A DNA stretch of 64,000 nt from Acidimicrobiales bacterium AG-414-N20 (lineage in GTDB: Bacteria > Actinomycetota > Acidimicrobiia > Acidimicrobiales > MedAcidi-G1), in NCBI GenBank assembly GCA_003214465.1, contig QCLO01000002.1, positions 111,129 to 175,128 of the forward strand, given 5' to 3'. Shown piece after piece: positions 1 through 9,692 of this stretch (the stretch's first letter is position 1; each line of letters begins with the position of its first letter). Both the position numbers and the translations under genes were made by a program. The notes beneath the pieces were generated by a model that saw only the letters and a list, made by a program, of their open reading frames with translations, did no database searches and had not been told where the DNA came from.

Positions 1-451
1 GAAACGCCCAAGGTTCTGATCCATCAGATTTATTTTCATGAGAATCAGTTGCCCACCCTAAATCTATTCCGACTGGAACCTTCTCGCCTCTCATATCCCC
101 ATAAGCTTCTTTAGGGTCGTCGAGGGCAACTCCAAATGCTTCTACACCTACACTGAAGTATTCAAGCGGGCTTTCAACTGCTAAATCTGCCCATAAACCC
201 GTGGATCTAATCTCTAATCCTGGGGGTTCAGGAATTGCTGCGTCGTGATCGATAATGAAAACAGGCTTCTGGTCTTGCCCTACGATGCAGCACCAAAACC
301 AACATTCGTTGAGATTAGAGCACACAGCGAGTCTTACGTACCCGCCATTTTTACCTTCCTCATCAAACCAATCCATGTACCAGGATTCACTCCAAAGTCT
401 TTCTGGTCCTTTTTCGTGACGTTTTTCGTCGGCAGGTGTCGGAACGCTCAT
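1..451 (-). CDS. Conserved actinobacterial protein, DUF7065/DUF7064-like (partial, runs off left edge)
   Basis: An open frame starts at an ATG at 451 and is still open at base 1, so the C-terminus lies outside the window. It reads MSVPTPADEKRHEKGPERLW, then WYMDWFDEEG, IRSTGLWADL, GVEAFGVALDDP and PVGIDLGW. From memory, this pattern matches an uncharacterised actinobacterial family annotated DUF7065/DUF7064; no search was made. The start overlaps the stop of the upstream gene in an ATGA (448-451), so the two are probably translationally coupled. No catalytic residues can be assigned. The reading frame is secure; the function is unknown. Confidence 0.72.
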   Translation of the reverse strand, partial: MSVPTPADEKRHEKGPERLWSESWYMDWFDEEGKNGGYVRLAVCSNLNECWFWCCIVGQDQKPVFIIDHDAAIPEPPGLEIRSTGLWADLAVESPLEYFSVGVEAFGVALDDPKEAYGDMRGEKVPVGIDLGWATDSHENKSDGSEPWAF

Positions 452-1560
452 TTATTAATCTCCTCATAATAAGGGTAGGGGTCATTATTGGGATCTTGTT
501 GTGGAGGTTCAACTTCGGCGGTTACTAAAGGGTAAAGATCTTTTGAAATATCACGAGGACACTCCCAGTCTATTTCTTTTTCAACTCCCGCTATTTGAGC
601 AAAAGGGCGAAGAAAAGTGAAATAAACATATGCTCCACACTTGATACGCTCATCTCGGCTCATGGAAACAATATTCCTGTAATGGGTTTTTTGAATTTGT
701 TTTACTTTTACAACAAAGGCTTCAAATTGGTTATCATCTATCGGTTCGAGTTTTCCATTTACATTTGCAAAAATCGCAAATGAACTTAAGTTGTTTAAAT
801 AATCTTCTGGTGTTGTAACAGAAGTTCCAAAATCTGTGACAGTCACTTCAACTTTCGGATCCAAAACAAAAATTGCTGTCAAGTTTTCATACGGTAGATC
901 TGAAGCAACTTCCGACCACCAGAAATCACTTTTACTAAGTCTGTAGTAATCTCTGACAATCATTGTTCTACCATCTGCTAATTTGTACGGCCCGGTATCT
1001 CCATGCCCTACACGAGTATCAAAGTAAAGCAAGAAAAGGTAATTGATTAAAGTCGCATTTAACTGCCTTATTAAAGTTCGTCTATGCTCGTCCACGGAAC
1101 TTACTGATTGTTCAAAAAATTCTAATTGAGACGATTCCAACACATTTATCCTGTTGTTATTGTCAGCTGAATGAAGATACTCGCCGCCTCTATAGGAACG
1201 GGACACGCGACCCCAAAAATCTAAGACTGTATGAGCATTTGAAACATCATCTAGAGATTGGTCGATCAAAGACATTATGTTTCTTCCTATCAGCCAGAAA
1301 TTTGCCACCCCCCAAAGAAAAACTGAATTCGCTTGACAAGCCGGTTTTCTTGCTTGCATACCGATCTCTTCTGGTTGCATAGATCCGGTTATAGTTTTTA
1401 CCGCTTCGGGATATCGTAAAAAAGCTTCAATAGCCGAAACTGTCACATAAGAAGTAACAGGGATTAGCTGGGATGAATAACCTGTTCGTTCAGCCATCAG
1501 ACGTGCTGAGATCGGATTGATTGACTTTATGTAGTTGTTTACTTCTGAAGTTTCACTCAT
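448..1560 (-). CDS. Conserved hypothetical protein, 370 aa
   Basis: This is the middle gene of a tight minus-strand trio. Its 5' end overlaps the PEP-mobile-domain gene by 8 bp and its stop overlaps the next start by 4 bp. The protein looks soluble and mostly helical, with no signal peptide. It has a hydrophobic stretch around residues 80-100 (VFLWGVANFWLIGRNIMSLI), a charged middle and a Pro/Asn/Tyr-rich acidic tail (PPQQDPNNDPYPYYEEINK). I do not recognise the family. Tight coupling to a phosphotransfer swivelling domain and a DUF7065-like protein suggests the three act together, possibly in a phosphorylation or sterol/lipid-related step, but that is inference from position only. Confidence 0.75.
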   Translation of the reverse strand: MSETSEVNNYIKSINPISARLMAERTGYSSQLIPVTSYVTVSAIEAFLRYPEAVKTITGSMQPEEIGMQARKPACQANSVFLWGVANFWLIGRNIMSLIDQSLDDVSNAHTVLDFWGRVSRSYRGGEYLHSADNNNRINVLESSQLEFFEQSVSSVDEHRRTLIRQLNATLINYLFLLYFDTRVGHGDTGPYKLADGRTMIVRDYYRLSKSDFWWSEVASDLPYENLTAIFVLDPKVEVTVTDFGTSVTTPEDYLNNLSSFAIFANVNGKLEPIDDNQFEAFVVKVKQIQKTHYRNIVSMSRDERIKCGAYVYFTFLRPFAQIAGVEKEIDWECPRDISKDLYPLVTAEVEPPQQDPNNDPYPYYEEINK

Positions 1561-1909
1561 TTTGATCAGCTAAATAAATTGAACCTGTAGTTTCAGTGCC
1601 ATCAAGGATTATTTCAGTTCCGTTTTCAGGCTCGTTAGAAAATTCGGCTGCTATTAGACCTGGGATTTTAAATTCACGGCTAACTATTCCTATATGGCTT
1701 CTGATTGTTCCTCCTGTGCAAATCACTCCAGATAGCTCATCAAAAATCGGAGATAAGAAAGTGGCACCTGCATCTCTAATCACCGCGATTATCCCATCGA
1801 CTCCTGTATCCATTAAATCAAGAACGTCTTCGGGGCCTTCCAAACGTTTCCAAATTCCTCTAACAGGTTCGTAGTCATAGGTTTTTTGCCCGATACCAAT
1901 CTTTTCCAT
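1553..1909 (-). CDS. Stand-alone PEP-utilising enzyme mobile domain (phospho-histidine swivelling domain)
   Basis: The 118-residue protein consists almost entirely of the PEP-utilisers mobile domain (PF00391 type). The signature runs CTGGTIRSHIGIVSREFKIP near residues 64-83, with the histidine that carries the phosphate in PEP synthase, PPDK and rifampicin phosphotransferase. Those enzymes join this domain to an ATP-grasp domain and often a PEP-binding barrel; neither is present or encoded next to it. It may shuttle phosphate for separate partner proteins, perhaps the two genes coupled downstream. It is transcribed divergently from the SCP2-like gene across 61 bp. The domain call is firm; the substrate is unknown. 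Confidence 0.82.
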   Translation of the reverse strand: MEKIGIGQKTYDYEPVRGIWKRLEGPEDVLDLMDTGVDGIIAVIRDAGATFLSPIFDELSGVICTGGTIRSHIGIVSREFKIPGLIAAEFSNEPENGTEIILDGTETTGSIYLADQNE

Positions 1910-1970
1910 TATTTAACAGTACTAGGAAGATCAAGGGAGGTCTGTTACGGAGTAAGCGTAAGATTGAACA

Positions 1971-2366
1971 GTGGAAAAAATCTTACACCTCTCGGATCGG
2001 TGGATAGAAGAGTTAAACAACGCTGCCCAATCCCACAAGGGTTTAGGAAATGCTATAAGTGGAATTGAACTTGTTGTCGAGTACAGAGTTGTAGATAAGG
2101 AATCTGTTAGCTGGCAAATCCAAATAAATAAGGGCGACATAGAAATTACTGCTGATTGTAGACATGAACCTGATGTTTGGTTTGAAACTGATAGGCCTAC
2201 AGCAATTTCCTTATTTGAAGGGAAGATAAATCCTTTGAACGCTGTAATTGAAGGGAATATGGAAATAGGTGGTGATCCAAGAAGACTTCTTGAATCTTCG
2301 GAAATGTTCGAACAACTAGAAGATGTCTTTGAAACAATTCGCAATTCGACGGTTACCGATTCTTAA
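1971..2366 (+). CDS. SCP2 sterol-binding-domain-like protein, 131 aa
   Basis: The product starts at a GTG and is a small soluble protein with an SCP2-like fold: a predicted amphipathic N-terminal helix, then alternating strands (IELVVEYRV, SWQIQINKGDIEI, PDVWFETDRPTAISLFEG) and a closing helix. Such proteins bind lipids or sterol-like acyl molecules in a hydrophobic pocket, and stand-alone versions are common in Actinobacteria. No clear ribosome-binding site precedes the GTG. The next gene, the broken MOSC frame, begins 22 bp downstream, so the two were probably co-transcribed. The family call rests on the strand pattern and the DRPTAISLFEG-type segment and is fairly confident; the ligand is unknown. 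Confidence 0.75.
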   Translation: MEKILHLSDRWIEELNNAAQSHKGLGNAISGIELVVEYRVVDKESVSWQIQINKGDIEITADCRHEPDVWFETDRPTAISLFEGKINPLNAVIEGNMEIGGDPRRLLESSEMFEQLEDVFETIRNSTVTDS

Positions 2367-2388
2367 TAAACACTAGTAGCTTTTACAT

Positions 2389-2824
2389 ATGGGTGAATTA
2401 TTAGAAATTTGGCTGAAAGAAAATCACGATCAACCAATGGTTCCGCTTACTGAAGCAGAAGTAAGAGCTGGTGAAGGTATCAAGGATTCTGCAAAAGAGC
2501 CTCATGCAGACCGGCAAGTGACTGTTCTTTCTAAAGAAAGCTGGGGAAGCTGCAATAAGTAGCATAGGTGAATCCGTTGACCCTAAAGAACGAAGAGCAA
2601 ATTTTATTGTAAGTGGCGTGACGCTTGAAGAAACTGTAGGAAAAATTCTCCAGATTGGTGAACTCAAAATTGAAGTAACAGGTGAGACTGTTCCATGCAA
2701 ACTGATGAATGAGGTTTCTGAAGGGCTCCGTGAAGCTTTGAAGCCATCCTGGCGCGGAGGTATCACGGGATCTGTAATAAACGATTGCTTAGTTAAAAAG
2801 GGAGATCCAGTTAGCTGGTTGTGA
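2389..2824 (+). pseudogene. MOSC-domain protein broken by a +1 frameshift
   Basis: The frame from ATG 2389 reads MGELLEIWLKENHDQPMVPL and continues to ADRQVTVLSKESWGSCNK before a TAG at 2560-2562. The rest of the domain continues in another frame to the TGA at 2822-2824 (RRANFIVSGVTLEETVGKIL, VTGETVPCKL, RGGITGSV). MOSC domains (MoCo sulfurase C-terminal type) have exactly this order: a QVT segment, an RxN segment and a PC motif with a conserved Cys, here the Cys of VPCK. Removing one G from the GGGG run at 2543-2546 restores the continuous reading ESWEAAISSIG, so a single-base insertion explains the break. It could be real gene decay or an assembly error in a homopolymer. Confidence 0.8.
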
Positions 2825-2831
2825 AACTTTT

Positions 2832-3821
2832 TTAAATTAAGTTCAAGCCAGAGACAGTGTCTCGTTCTTCAGATAATTCTTTAATCGAGGCATCAATTTT
2901 CATTTTTGAAAAATCATCTATTTCAAGATCTTTCACAATTTCCCAATTCCCATCAGAGCATTTAACGGGGAAGGACGAAATTAGACCTTCTTCAACTCCG
3001 TAACTGCCATCAGAACACACGGCCATAGACACCCAGTCATTTTCGGGGGTTGAGCCAGTCCAATCGCGGACATGATCAATTGCGGCATTTGCAGCTGACG
3101 CTGCGCTGGAAGCACCTCGAGCTTCGATTATGGCTGCTCCTCTTTGTTGAACCGAAGGAATAAAAGTATTTTCTAACCAATTCTGATCATCTATAACCTC
3201 TGCGGCAGATTTGTCAGAAATTTCGCAATTGAATAAATCCGGATACTGAGTTGCAGAGTGATTCCCCCAAATAGTCATTTTGATTATTTCTGTTGTTGGA
3301 ATATCTAACTTATGAGCAACTTGGGTAATTGCCCTGTTGTGATCCAAGCGAGTCATTGCTGTGAATCTTTGACTAGGTATATCAGGCGCATTATTCATCG
3401 CTATAAGACAGTTGGTGTTTGCGGGGTTACCAACCACCAATACACGTATGTCATCTGCTGCCTTTTTATTCAATGCTTCACCTTGGCCGGTAAAAATTTC
3501 ACCATTTGCCTCCAAAAGGTCTTTGCGCTCCATCCCTTTACTTCTGGGTCTAGATCCAACTAATAAAGCAATGTTTGCTTCATTAAAAGCTTGCTCTGCT
3601 TGATCCGAAAGTTCTATTTCTTTTAACAAAGGAAAGGCGCAATCATCAAGTTCCATAGCGACTCCTTCTAGTGCACCCATTGCTGGGGGTATCTCTAACA
3701 GTTGGAGGATTACAGGCTGATTCAAGCCGCAAAGTTGTCCACTGGCTATACGAAAAACGAGGCTATAACCAATTTGGCCTGCAGCTCCGGTTACCGCTAT
3801 TCGAATTGGGTTCTGGTTCAA
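2832..3821 (-). CDS. mdh: Malate dehydrogenase (NAD-dependent)
   Basis: The enzyme interconverts malate and oxaloacetate in the TCA cycle. The N-terminal nucleotide-binding motif is GAAGQIGY (residues 13-20). The cofactor/substrate segment [10 protein letters not shown] is followed by the Arg-bearing TRLDHNR, and the catalytic His lies in [12 protein letters not shown]. The GNHS form and the 329-residue length fit the cytosolic-like type 2 MDH common in Actinobacteria. The gene closes a minus-strand block that also carries icd and sucCD, so four TCA-cycle genes sit within 11 kb. The 100-bp gap upstream could carry its own promoter. Confidence 0.96.
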   Translation of the reverse strand: MNQNPIRIAVTGAAGQIGYSLVFRIASGQLCGLNQPVILQLLEIPPAMGALEGVAMELDDCAFPLLKEIELSDQAEQAFNEANIALLVGSRPRSKGMERKDLLEANGEIFTGQGEALNKKAADDIRVLVVGNPANTNCLIAMNNAPDIPSQRFTAMTRLDHNRAITQVAHKLDIPTTEIIKMTIWGNHSATQYPDLFNCEISDKSAAEVIDDQNWLENTFIPSVQQRGAAIIEARGASSAASAANAAIDHVRDWTGSTPENDWVSMAVCSDGSYGVEEGLISSFPVKCSDGNWEIVKDLEIDDFSKMKIDASIKELSEERDTVSGLNLI

Positions 3822-3921
3822 GATCTACTCCATTTAAACTATTTTTACTTTCACCTGAGAATACTTTCTAAATTCTGAGTTTGGCGTGAAAAACGATAAT
3901 CAAATCGATTTGTTACTTTTT

Positions 3922-5748
3922 TCACACTTCCCTCGTGTTGCCAATCCAAGACTCATAAAGCTTCGAATAGATTCCATCCAAGTTAACTAAGTTTGGATGT
4001 TTTCCTTTTTCAACTATTTTTCCTTTGTCGAAAACCAAAATTAAATCTGCTCTTTCAGCGGTCGATATTCGATGGGCGACACTGACCGTTGTGCGGCCTT
4101 GTGCTAATCGCTCTAATGTAGCTTCTAACATCTGTTCGGTTTCTGGATCAATTGCAGAAGTGGCCTCATCTAAAATCAATAAACCTGGATTCGCTACTTG
4201 TGCTCTGGCTAGTGCTACCAGTTGTCTTTCCCCCACTGAAAGAGCTTCACCTCTTTCACCGACACGTGTTTCTAATCCTTCCGGTAGTTGGTTTATCCAA
4301 GGCCATAGTCCTAAATCACTGATAGCTTCTTCTGCTTCACTTCTCTGAGCATCGTTTCGTCCGAAACGGACATTTTCTATCACGCTTGTGTCGAACAAGA
4401 AACCATCTTGAGGAACCATCCTTATTGATTTGTGCCTGTGATCAGAATCTATTTCTCTAAGATCTTCACCATTTATTAAAATCCGACCATTTGTTGGATC
4501 TGCTAGTCGAGTAAGTAATTTTGCGAAAGTCGTTTTCCCTGAACCAGTTTCACCAACAACTGCTACTGAAATTCCAGCAGGTATATGGATATCGACGTTG
4601 TCGAGCACCAAACCCCCGGTTCTATATGAAAAATCAATCGCTTCAACTTTTATGTCAAGCGGGGTGTCAGGCAAAGTTAAACCTTGATCCGGTTCTTTAA
4701 CTTCAATATCTTTGTCTAACACTTCTAAAACTTTCCACCATCCGGCAAGTGCAGTCTGGGTTTGGGTAAGAACTTCCCCTAATTCAGATATTGGCATTAC
4801 TAAAAGATTTGACAAAAATACGAAGGCGATCAATTCACCTGAAGTAACACCCCAGTCTGGACCCCAATAAACTCCTGCACCGACAACTGATGCAATTGCG
4901 GCGACTCCAATAATGTCAGTAATTGGTAATACAAATGAGAAGTATTTTTGAGCAACCATCTGCTCTTTATATTGATCACCAATGGCGTGGTGTAATTTTG
5001 ATCTAGTTTTTTGCCGATATCCATAAGATCTAACAACATCTACGCCTTGAATCGATTCTGAAACTACTGAAAGTGTGTCAGATACTCGGCTTCGAACTCG
5101 GTCGTGAGCTCGTAATTGTCGTCGTTGCATCCATCTAAGTACAGGAAACAAAGGCGCATGAACTAACAGGGTGACGATTGAAAGGTGCCAAGAGTAAACA
5201 ATCATAATTACTAAAACTGCGAGTATTTGTATGGAATTGATTATCCAAGCTATTGCACCCCATTGAGCGAATTGTGTGAGGGTTTCGACATCACTTGTTA
5301 CTCTTGCGGTATAGGCGCCTTTTCTGGCTTCTACATGATCAGCGATGCTTAATTTATGTAGGTGTTCAAATGTTCGTATCCGTAAGCCCATTAAAACATT
5401 TTCTGCTGTTTTAGCCAAGCGATAATAAGTTGCTCTACCAAGAGCCATTGATGCAATCGAGAGGAACATGGCGATAAAAGAAAAAAACAGAACTGAATTA
5501 ACATTTACACCATTTGTTGTAATGCCTCTGTCAAGAACCTCTTTGATCGTTAATGGCACTAATAATTTTCCACCTGCTACTGCTAAAGCCATCAATGCTG
5601 TTAGTGAGATACCCGCACGTAATTCTGGGGATGCTCTTAAGCCTCTCTTGAGAACCTTAAGAGCACCTACCTCTTCGATTCCTTCTAATTCTTTCGTCTC
5701 GGTTTCGAATTCTTTTCCTATAGCATCATGCCCGTCTAAAAATGTCAT
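3922..5748 (-). CDS. ABC exporter half-transporter, catalytic-site subunit of a heterodimer
   Basis: The protein has an N-terminal six-helix transmembrane domain (about residues 40-330) fused to a nucleotide-binding domain with Walker A GETGSGKT, Walker B LLILDEATS with the catalytic Glu, and H-loop AHRIST. Its signature motif is LSVGE rather than LSGGQ. The partner encoded immediately upstream (4-bp overlap) has the opposite pattern: an intact LSGGQ but Asp in place of the Walker B Glu. Together they form one normal and one degenerate ATP site, as in TM287/288- or BmrCD-type heterodimeric exporters. The substrate cannot be told from sequence; drugs, lipids or peptides are all possible. Confidence 0.92.
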   Translation of the reverse strand: MTFLDGHDAIGKEFETETKELEGIEEVGALKVLKRGLRASPELRAGISLTALMALAVAGGKLLVPLTIKEVLDRGITTNGVNVNSVLFFSFIAMFLSIASMALGRATYYRLAKTAENVLMGLRIRTFEHLHKLSIADHVEARKGAYTARVTSDVETLTQFAQWGAIAWIINSIQILAVLVIMIVYSWHLSIVTLLVHAPLFPVLRWMQRRQLRAHDRVRSRVSDTLSVVSESIQGVDVVRSYGYRQKTRSKLHHAIGDQYKEQMVAQKYFSFVLPITDIIGVAAIASVVGAGVYWGPDWGVTSGELIAFVFLSNLLVMPISELGEVLTQTQTALAGWWKVLEVLDKDIEVKEPDQGLTLPDTPLDIKVEAIDFSYRTGGLVLDNVDIHIPAGISVAVVGETGSGKTTFAKLLTRLADPTNGRILINGEDLREIDSDHRHKSIRMVPQDGFLFDTSVIENVRFGRNDAQRSEAEEAISDLGLWPWINQLPEGLETRVGERGEALSVGERQLVALARAQVANPGLLILDEATSAIDPETEQMLEATLERLAQGRTTVSVAHRISTAERADLILVFDKGKIVEKGKHPNLVNLDGIYSKLYESWIGNTREV

Positions 5749-7559
5749 AGCTTTATGTCCTCGTATGCGCTTACGAGATTGGCGTAATCATCAATTTTTA
5801 ATAACTCATCGTGAGAACCGGAAGCGGAAACTTTCCCGTCGTCAATAAAAATTACTCTTTCCGCTAGTCGAATGGTTGCTAAACGATGAGCAATAACAAG
5901 TAAAGAACAATTAGTTTTTGTTTTTATATTTTGTAAAATTTCAGCTTCAACTTTGGGATCTACTGCGGAGGTAGAATCATCTAAAACCAAAACTGAAGGT
6001 TTTCTCAAAAGAGCGCGTGCAATAGCTATACGTTGACGTTGACCTCCTGAGAGAGTTACTCCACGTTCCCCAACTATCGTTTCAATTCCATGAGGTAGCT
6101 CGGAAACGAAATCATATGCCGATGCAATTTTAAGTGCCGAATAAATATCTGGGTCTGAAACATTTTCACCTAATGTCAAATTTTCACGAAGACTCAAAGC
6201 GAAAAGAAATGTCTCTTGGAAAACGGTGGCTATATGACTAGAAACAAAATCTGGGCCCAGTTCACTAACATTCGCATTTCCTAAAGTTATGTTTCCAGAA
6301 GTTGGTTCGATCAATCCTGACATAAGCATTACGAGTGTGCTTTTGCCCGACCCGGTAGATCCCACTAAAGCTACAGATTCACCCTCAATAATTTTTTCAG
6401 AAAAATTTTCTAAGACGGTTTGTTCAAGATGATCTTCATTTTCAGTGGGGTATGAAAAGCCAACTTTGTCAAAAATTACATCTACAGGTTTTTCGACTTT
6501 TCCTTCTTCAGCGTATTGAACTGTATCAATAGAAAAAATTTCATCTATACGATCCATAGCAACAACTGACCTAGGCATTTCTTGAAACATAAACCCAAGT
6601 ATTTGAACTGGAAGTGTGAGAATCATAAACAGAGCCATTGACTGAACCGTGTCGCCAACAGTTGCTGCACCGTTGTCAACTAACAGAGCTCCGACCATTA
6701 GTAAAACTAGAATTCCTAAATTTGGTAGGTGATATAAAAGCGGGGAGAAAACCGCTCTATGCCATCCGATTTTTAAACGTTCTTCGCGTAAAAGTTGTGA
6801 CTTTTCATTTAATCGATCCAGTTCTTGCTGTTGCCTCCCGATTGTCTTAACCACCATTATTCCGTCGAGACTTTCATGGGCTATCTCTGATACTTCACCT
6901 ATAAGTGCTTGAGCTTTCCTTGCAGGAGTTTCAACTGCTCGAACAAAAAACCTTTGAAGCAACGCGAGTACAGGAAAAAGTAATAATGCGACAACAAAGA
7001 ACAGAGGGTGAATTATCAAAAGACTTATCAAAGAAACCAAAATAAGTGAAATGACTGACACTGAGAAAGCTAAAGGCATTAATACAGAGGTCGCTGTTTC
7101 GACATCAGTATCTACTCTCGCTAACAGTTCTCCTGTGGATCTTGACCAGTAATGAGCTCGAGGAGCATCTAACAGGCGATCTATTATTCCTAGTCTCCAA
7201 GTTTGCTTGGTTTTCTCTACTGCTGTGAAATTAAAAAATCTTCTCAGCATTACTGAAAAACCTCTTAAAAGACCAACAATTACTATTGCTACAAAACCAC
7301 CTAAAATGGTTCGTCCTTCTACTCCACCTTCATCTAAACCCGGAATGATAACTCGATCAGTTACACGACCTAAAACAATTGTGAAACCTACAACGACTAA
7401 AGAGAAAACGTTTCCGGCTGAAATTCCTATTATGTGTGGTATCGGATGCGCTTTGATAGAGCGAAAAACTAATCTAAACCAACGCTTAGCAACTCCATTT
7501 TCGTTGGGAACTTTTCCAACTTTTATGGTTTGGCGTTCTGATTCAGAATCGGTCAACAA
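5745..7559 (-). CDS. ABC exporter half-transporter, degenerate-site subunit
   Basis: It has the same architecture as the next gene: six predicted membrane helices, then an NBD with Walker A GSTGSGKS, signature LSGGQRQR and H-loop AHRLAT. Walker B reads LVLDDSTS, so the catalytic Glu is Asp and this ATP site should hydrolyse poorly. The start is uncertain. An ATG at 7622 would overlap icd by 80 bp; TTG codons at 7559 and 7556 give a short overlap and leave a sensible cytoplasmic lead before the first helix, so 7559 is used here. No good Shine-Dalgarno sequence precedes any of them. Translation may be coupled to icd. Confidence 0.88.
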   Translation of the reverse strand: MLTDSESERQTIKVGKVPNENGVAKRWFRLVFRSIKAHPIPHIIGISAGNVFSLVVVGFTIVLGRVTDRVIIPGLDEGGVEGRTILGGFVAIVIVGLLRGFSVMLRRFFNFTAVEKTKQTWRLGIIDRLLDAPRAHYWSRSTGELLARVDTDVETATSVLMPLAFSVSVISLILVSLISLLIIHPLFFVVALLLFPVLALLQRFFVRAVETPARKAQALIGEVSEIAHESLDGIMVVKTIGRQQQELDRLNEKSQLLREERLKIGWHRAVFSPLLYHLPNLGILVLLMVGALLVDNGAATVGDTVQSMALFMILTLPVQILGFMFQEMPRSVVAMDRIDEIFSIDTVQYAEEGKVEKPVDVIFDKVGFSYPTENEDHLEQTVLENFSEKIIEGESVALVGSTGSGKSTLVMLMSGLIEPTSGNITLGNANVSELGPDFVSSHIATVFQETFLFALSLRENLTLGENVSDPDIYSALKIASAYDFVSELPHGIETIVGERGVTLSGGQRQRIAIARALLRKPSVLVLDDSTSAVDPKVEAEILQNIKTKTNCSLLVIAHRLATIRLAERVIFIDDGKVSASGSHDELLKIDDYANLVSAYEDIKL

Positions 7560-8739
7560 TTGCTTGTGCGAATTCTGAACACTTAACTTCGGTTGCACCT
7601 TCCATTTGACGTGCAAAATCATAAGTCACAACTTTGTCAGCGATTGTCGCTTCAAGAGCCTTGACTATGTCGTCTGCTACATCTCTCCAGCCAATATGTT
7701 CAAACATTAGAACTCCTGAAAGAAGAACAGAAGATGGATTAACTTTGTCTTGACCAGCGTATTTCGGAGCTGTCCCATGAGTGGCCTCAAATATTCCATG
7801 CCCTGTTACATAATTTGCATTAGCTCCAGGCGCTATGCCAATTCCACCAACTTGTGCAGCTAAAGCATCGGATAGATAATCACCATTGAGATTCATTGTT
7901 GCTATCACATCAAATTCATCAGGGCGTGTAAGTACTTGTTGCAAAGCAATGTCTGCAATCGCGTCTTGAACAAGGATTTTATCTCCTGAGTCTCCTCCGC
8001 AATCTTCCCAAGCTACTGCTTGCTCACTAAACTCTTCTTCAACGAGTTCATAACCCCATTTTTGAAAAGCACCTTCTGTGAATTTCATGATATTTCCTTT
8101 ATGAACCCAGTGAACTCTGTTACGACCTCTATCAACCGCATACTGAAGAGCCGCTCTTTGAAGTCGTTGAGAACCGGTTTTAGATACAGGTTTTATTCCG
8201 ATACCGGAGTCTTCTCGAATTTCCCAACCAAAATTCTCAGACAGCAACTCTCTTAGTCTTTTAGCTTCAGGAGAGAATGCTTCAGCTTCTAGACCTGCAT
8301 AAATGTCTTCAGTGTTTTCTCTGAAGATCACCATGTCTACTAAATGTGGTGCTTTAACTGGTGAGGGCACACCCGGGAACCATCTAACTGGCCTTAGGCA
8401 AACATACAGGTCAAGAATTTGCCTTAGCGCTACATTCAAACTTCTGAATCCACCCCCAATAGGAGTAGTCAATGGTCCTTTTATTCCAATCAAATATTCA
8501 TTGAATACATCAATCGTTTCTTGAGGAAGCCACTCACCTGTTTCGTCATAGGCTTTTTGTCCAGCAAGAACTTCCATCCATTCAACTTTTCGCCCGTGCC
8601 TCGCAGCTGCCGCATCCAATACATGCCTTGCAGCCGGCCAGATATCTACTCCGGTCCCATCACCTTCTATAAAAGGAATAATTGGTTCATCAGGTACTTC
8701 TAGGATTCCATTTGAACCCATCTTTATTTTTTCAGCCAT
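7543..8739 (-). CDS. icd: Isocitrate dehydrogenase, NADP-type
   Basis: The enzyme oxidatively decarboxylates isocitrate to 2-oxoglutarate. The 398-residue protein closely follows the E. coli Icd pattern: [20 protein letters not shown] with the substrate-binding Ser, [47 protein letters not shown] and [19 protein letters not shown]. Lys-Tyr in PKYAG, plus the Tyr and Arg of TYDFARQ, correspond to the residues that give E. coli Icd its NADP preference, so NADP is inferred. It lies 62 bp downstream of folD and overlaps the ABC transporter gene. Confidence 0.96.
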   Translation of the reverse strand: MAEKIKMGSNGILEVPDEPIIPFIEGDGTGVDIWPAARHVLDAAAARHGRKVEWMEVLAGQKAYDETGEWLPQETIDVFNEYLIGIKGPLTTPIGGGFRSLNVALRQILDLYVCLRPVRWFPGVPSPVKAPHLVDMVIFRENTEDIYAGLEAEAFSPEAKRLRELLSENFGWEIREDSGIGIKPVSKTGSQRLQRAALQYAVDRGRNRVHWVHKGNIMKFTEGAFQKWGYELVEEEFSEQAVAWEDCGGDSGDKILVQDAIADIALQQVLTRPDEFDVIATMNLNGDYLSDALAAQVGGIGIAPGANANYVTGHGIFEATHGTAPKYAGQDKVNPSSVLLSGVLMFEHIGWRDVADDIVKALEATIADKVVTYDFARQMEGATEVKCSEFAQAIVDRF

Positions 8740-8801
8740 ATATTGACCTTATCGAGCTCAAAGGCTTCTTTCGAATCTAAAGAGTTGGAATTAAAAAAAA
8801 T

Positions 8802-9659
8802 TTAAAGAATTTTTCGTTCTGCTGCTTCTACTGTGTTACGAAGCAACATGGCCACTGTGGTTGGTCCTACACCGCCAAGTCGTGGAGTTATCCAAGAAGC
8901 TACTTCCCCAACAGATTCATCCACATCTGGAAGCAATTTTTTTCCTTCCCATGAGATTCCTCCGCTGATTACAACAGAACCGGGACAGACCATTTCAGGA
9001 GTAACAAAAGAAGGGATCCCTACTGCCGCAATGACTATATCTGCTTCACTTGTAATTTCTGAAAGGTTAGGGACTGCTGAATGGACAACAGTCACTGCTG
9101 CATTAGCTCCTTGTTCTTTTGATGACATCAACAACGCCATTGGACGACCAAGTGTGGGTCCTCTCCCAATTACTACTACGTGTTTTCCAGCTGTCTCAAT
9201 CCCGTAATAAACAAGCATTGCCTGTATCCCAGCTGGCGTACATGGGACTGGACCTTCTTCTTGTAGTACTAATTTTCCTAAATTAACAGGATGAAGACCA
9301 TCAGCGTCTTTCTCAGGATCCATTAGTGATAGAGCAGTATTGAAATCGAATCCATCTGCAACTGGGTGTTGGATAATGTAGGCATGGACTTCTGGGTCCT
9401 TATTAAAACTATCCACTGCTTCGAACAGAGCCGTTGGGGAAGCATCACTTGGAATCTCTATGTGTTGTGAGCTAAGGCCGACCTCTTCGCATGTTTCATG
9501 TTTTTTCCTTACATAACCTGCACTTGCCGAATCTTCACCAACAAGTATCGTTCCAAGCCCAGGTTTGATTCCTTTTTCTATTAGTGCACGGGTGCGTATT
9601 TTTACGTCATCTAGAACTGAATCAGCTACTGGTGCTCCTGCTAACAATTGTGCTGCCAT
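8802..9659 (-). CDS. folD: Bifunctional methylene-THF dehydrogenase / methenyl-THF cyclohydrolase
   Basis: FolD interconverts 5,10-methylene-THF and 10-formyl-THF. The catalytic Tyr-x3-Lys is visible in GYVRKKHE, the folate-site Gln in IIQHP and the conserved Asp in KDADGLHPVNLG. The NADP site carries GRGPTLGRP, where GRSxxVGxP is usual, and the C-terminus ends with the typical GGVGPTTVAMLLRNT. The usual QLPLP segment reads QHPVA. It sits directly downstream of purH and purN, both of which consume 10-formyl-THF, so the placement makes biochemical sense. Length (285 aa) is normal. Confidence 0.95.
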   Translation of the reverse strand: MAAQLLAGAPVADSVLDDVKIRTRALIEKGIKPGLGTILVGEDSASAGYVRKKHETCEEVGLSSQHIEIPSDASPTALFEAVDSFNKDPEVHAYIIQHPVADGFDFNTALSLMDPEKDADGLHPVNLGKLVLQEEGPVPCTPAGIQAMLVYYGIETAGKHVVVIGRGPTLGRPMALLMSSKEQGANAAVTVVHSAVPNLSEITSEADIVIAAVGIPSFVTPEMVCPGSVVISGGISWEGKKLLPDVDESVGEVASWITPRLGGVGPTTVAMLLRNTVEAAERKIL

Positions 9660-9692
9660 TTGGTGAACGATACCTGATTATAATCAACCCTC

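Noticed and set aside
2389..2824. MOSC break as a selenocysteine readthrough site, given the tRNA-Sec
   Set aside because: The first frame ends at TAG, not TGA, and the rest of the domain lies in another frame, so readthrough would not restore it.
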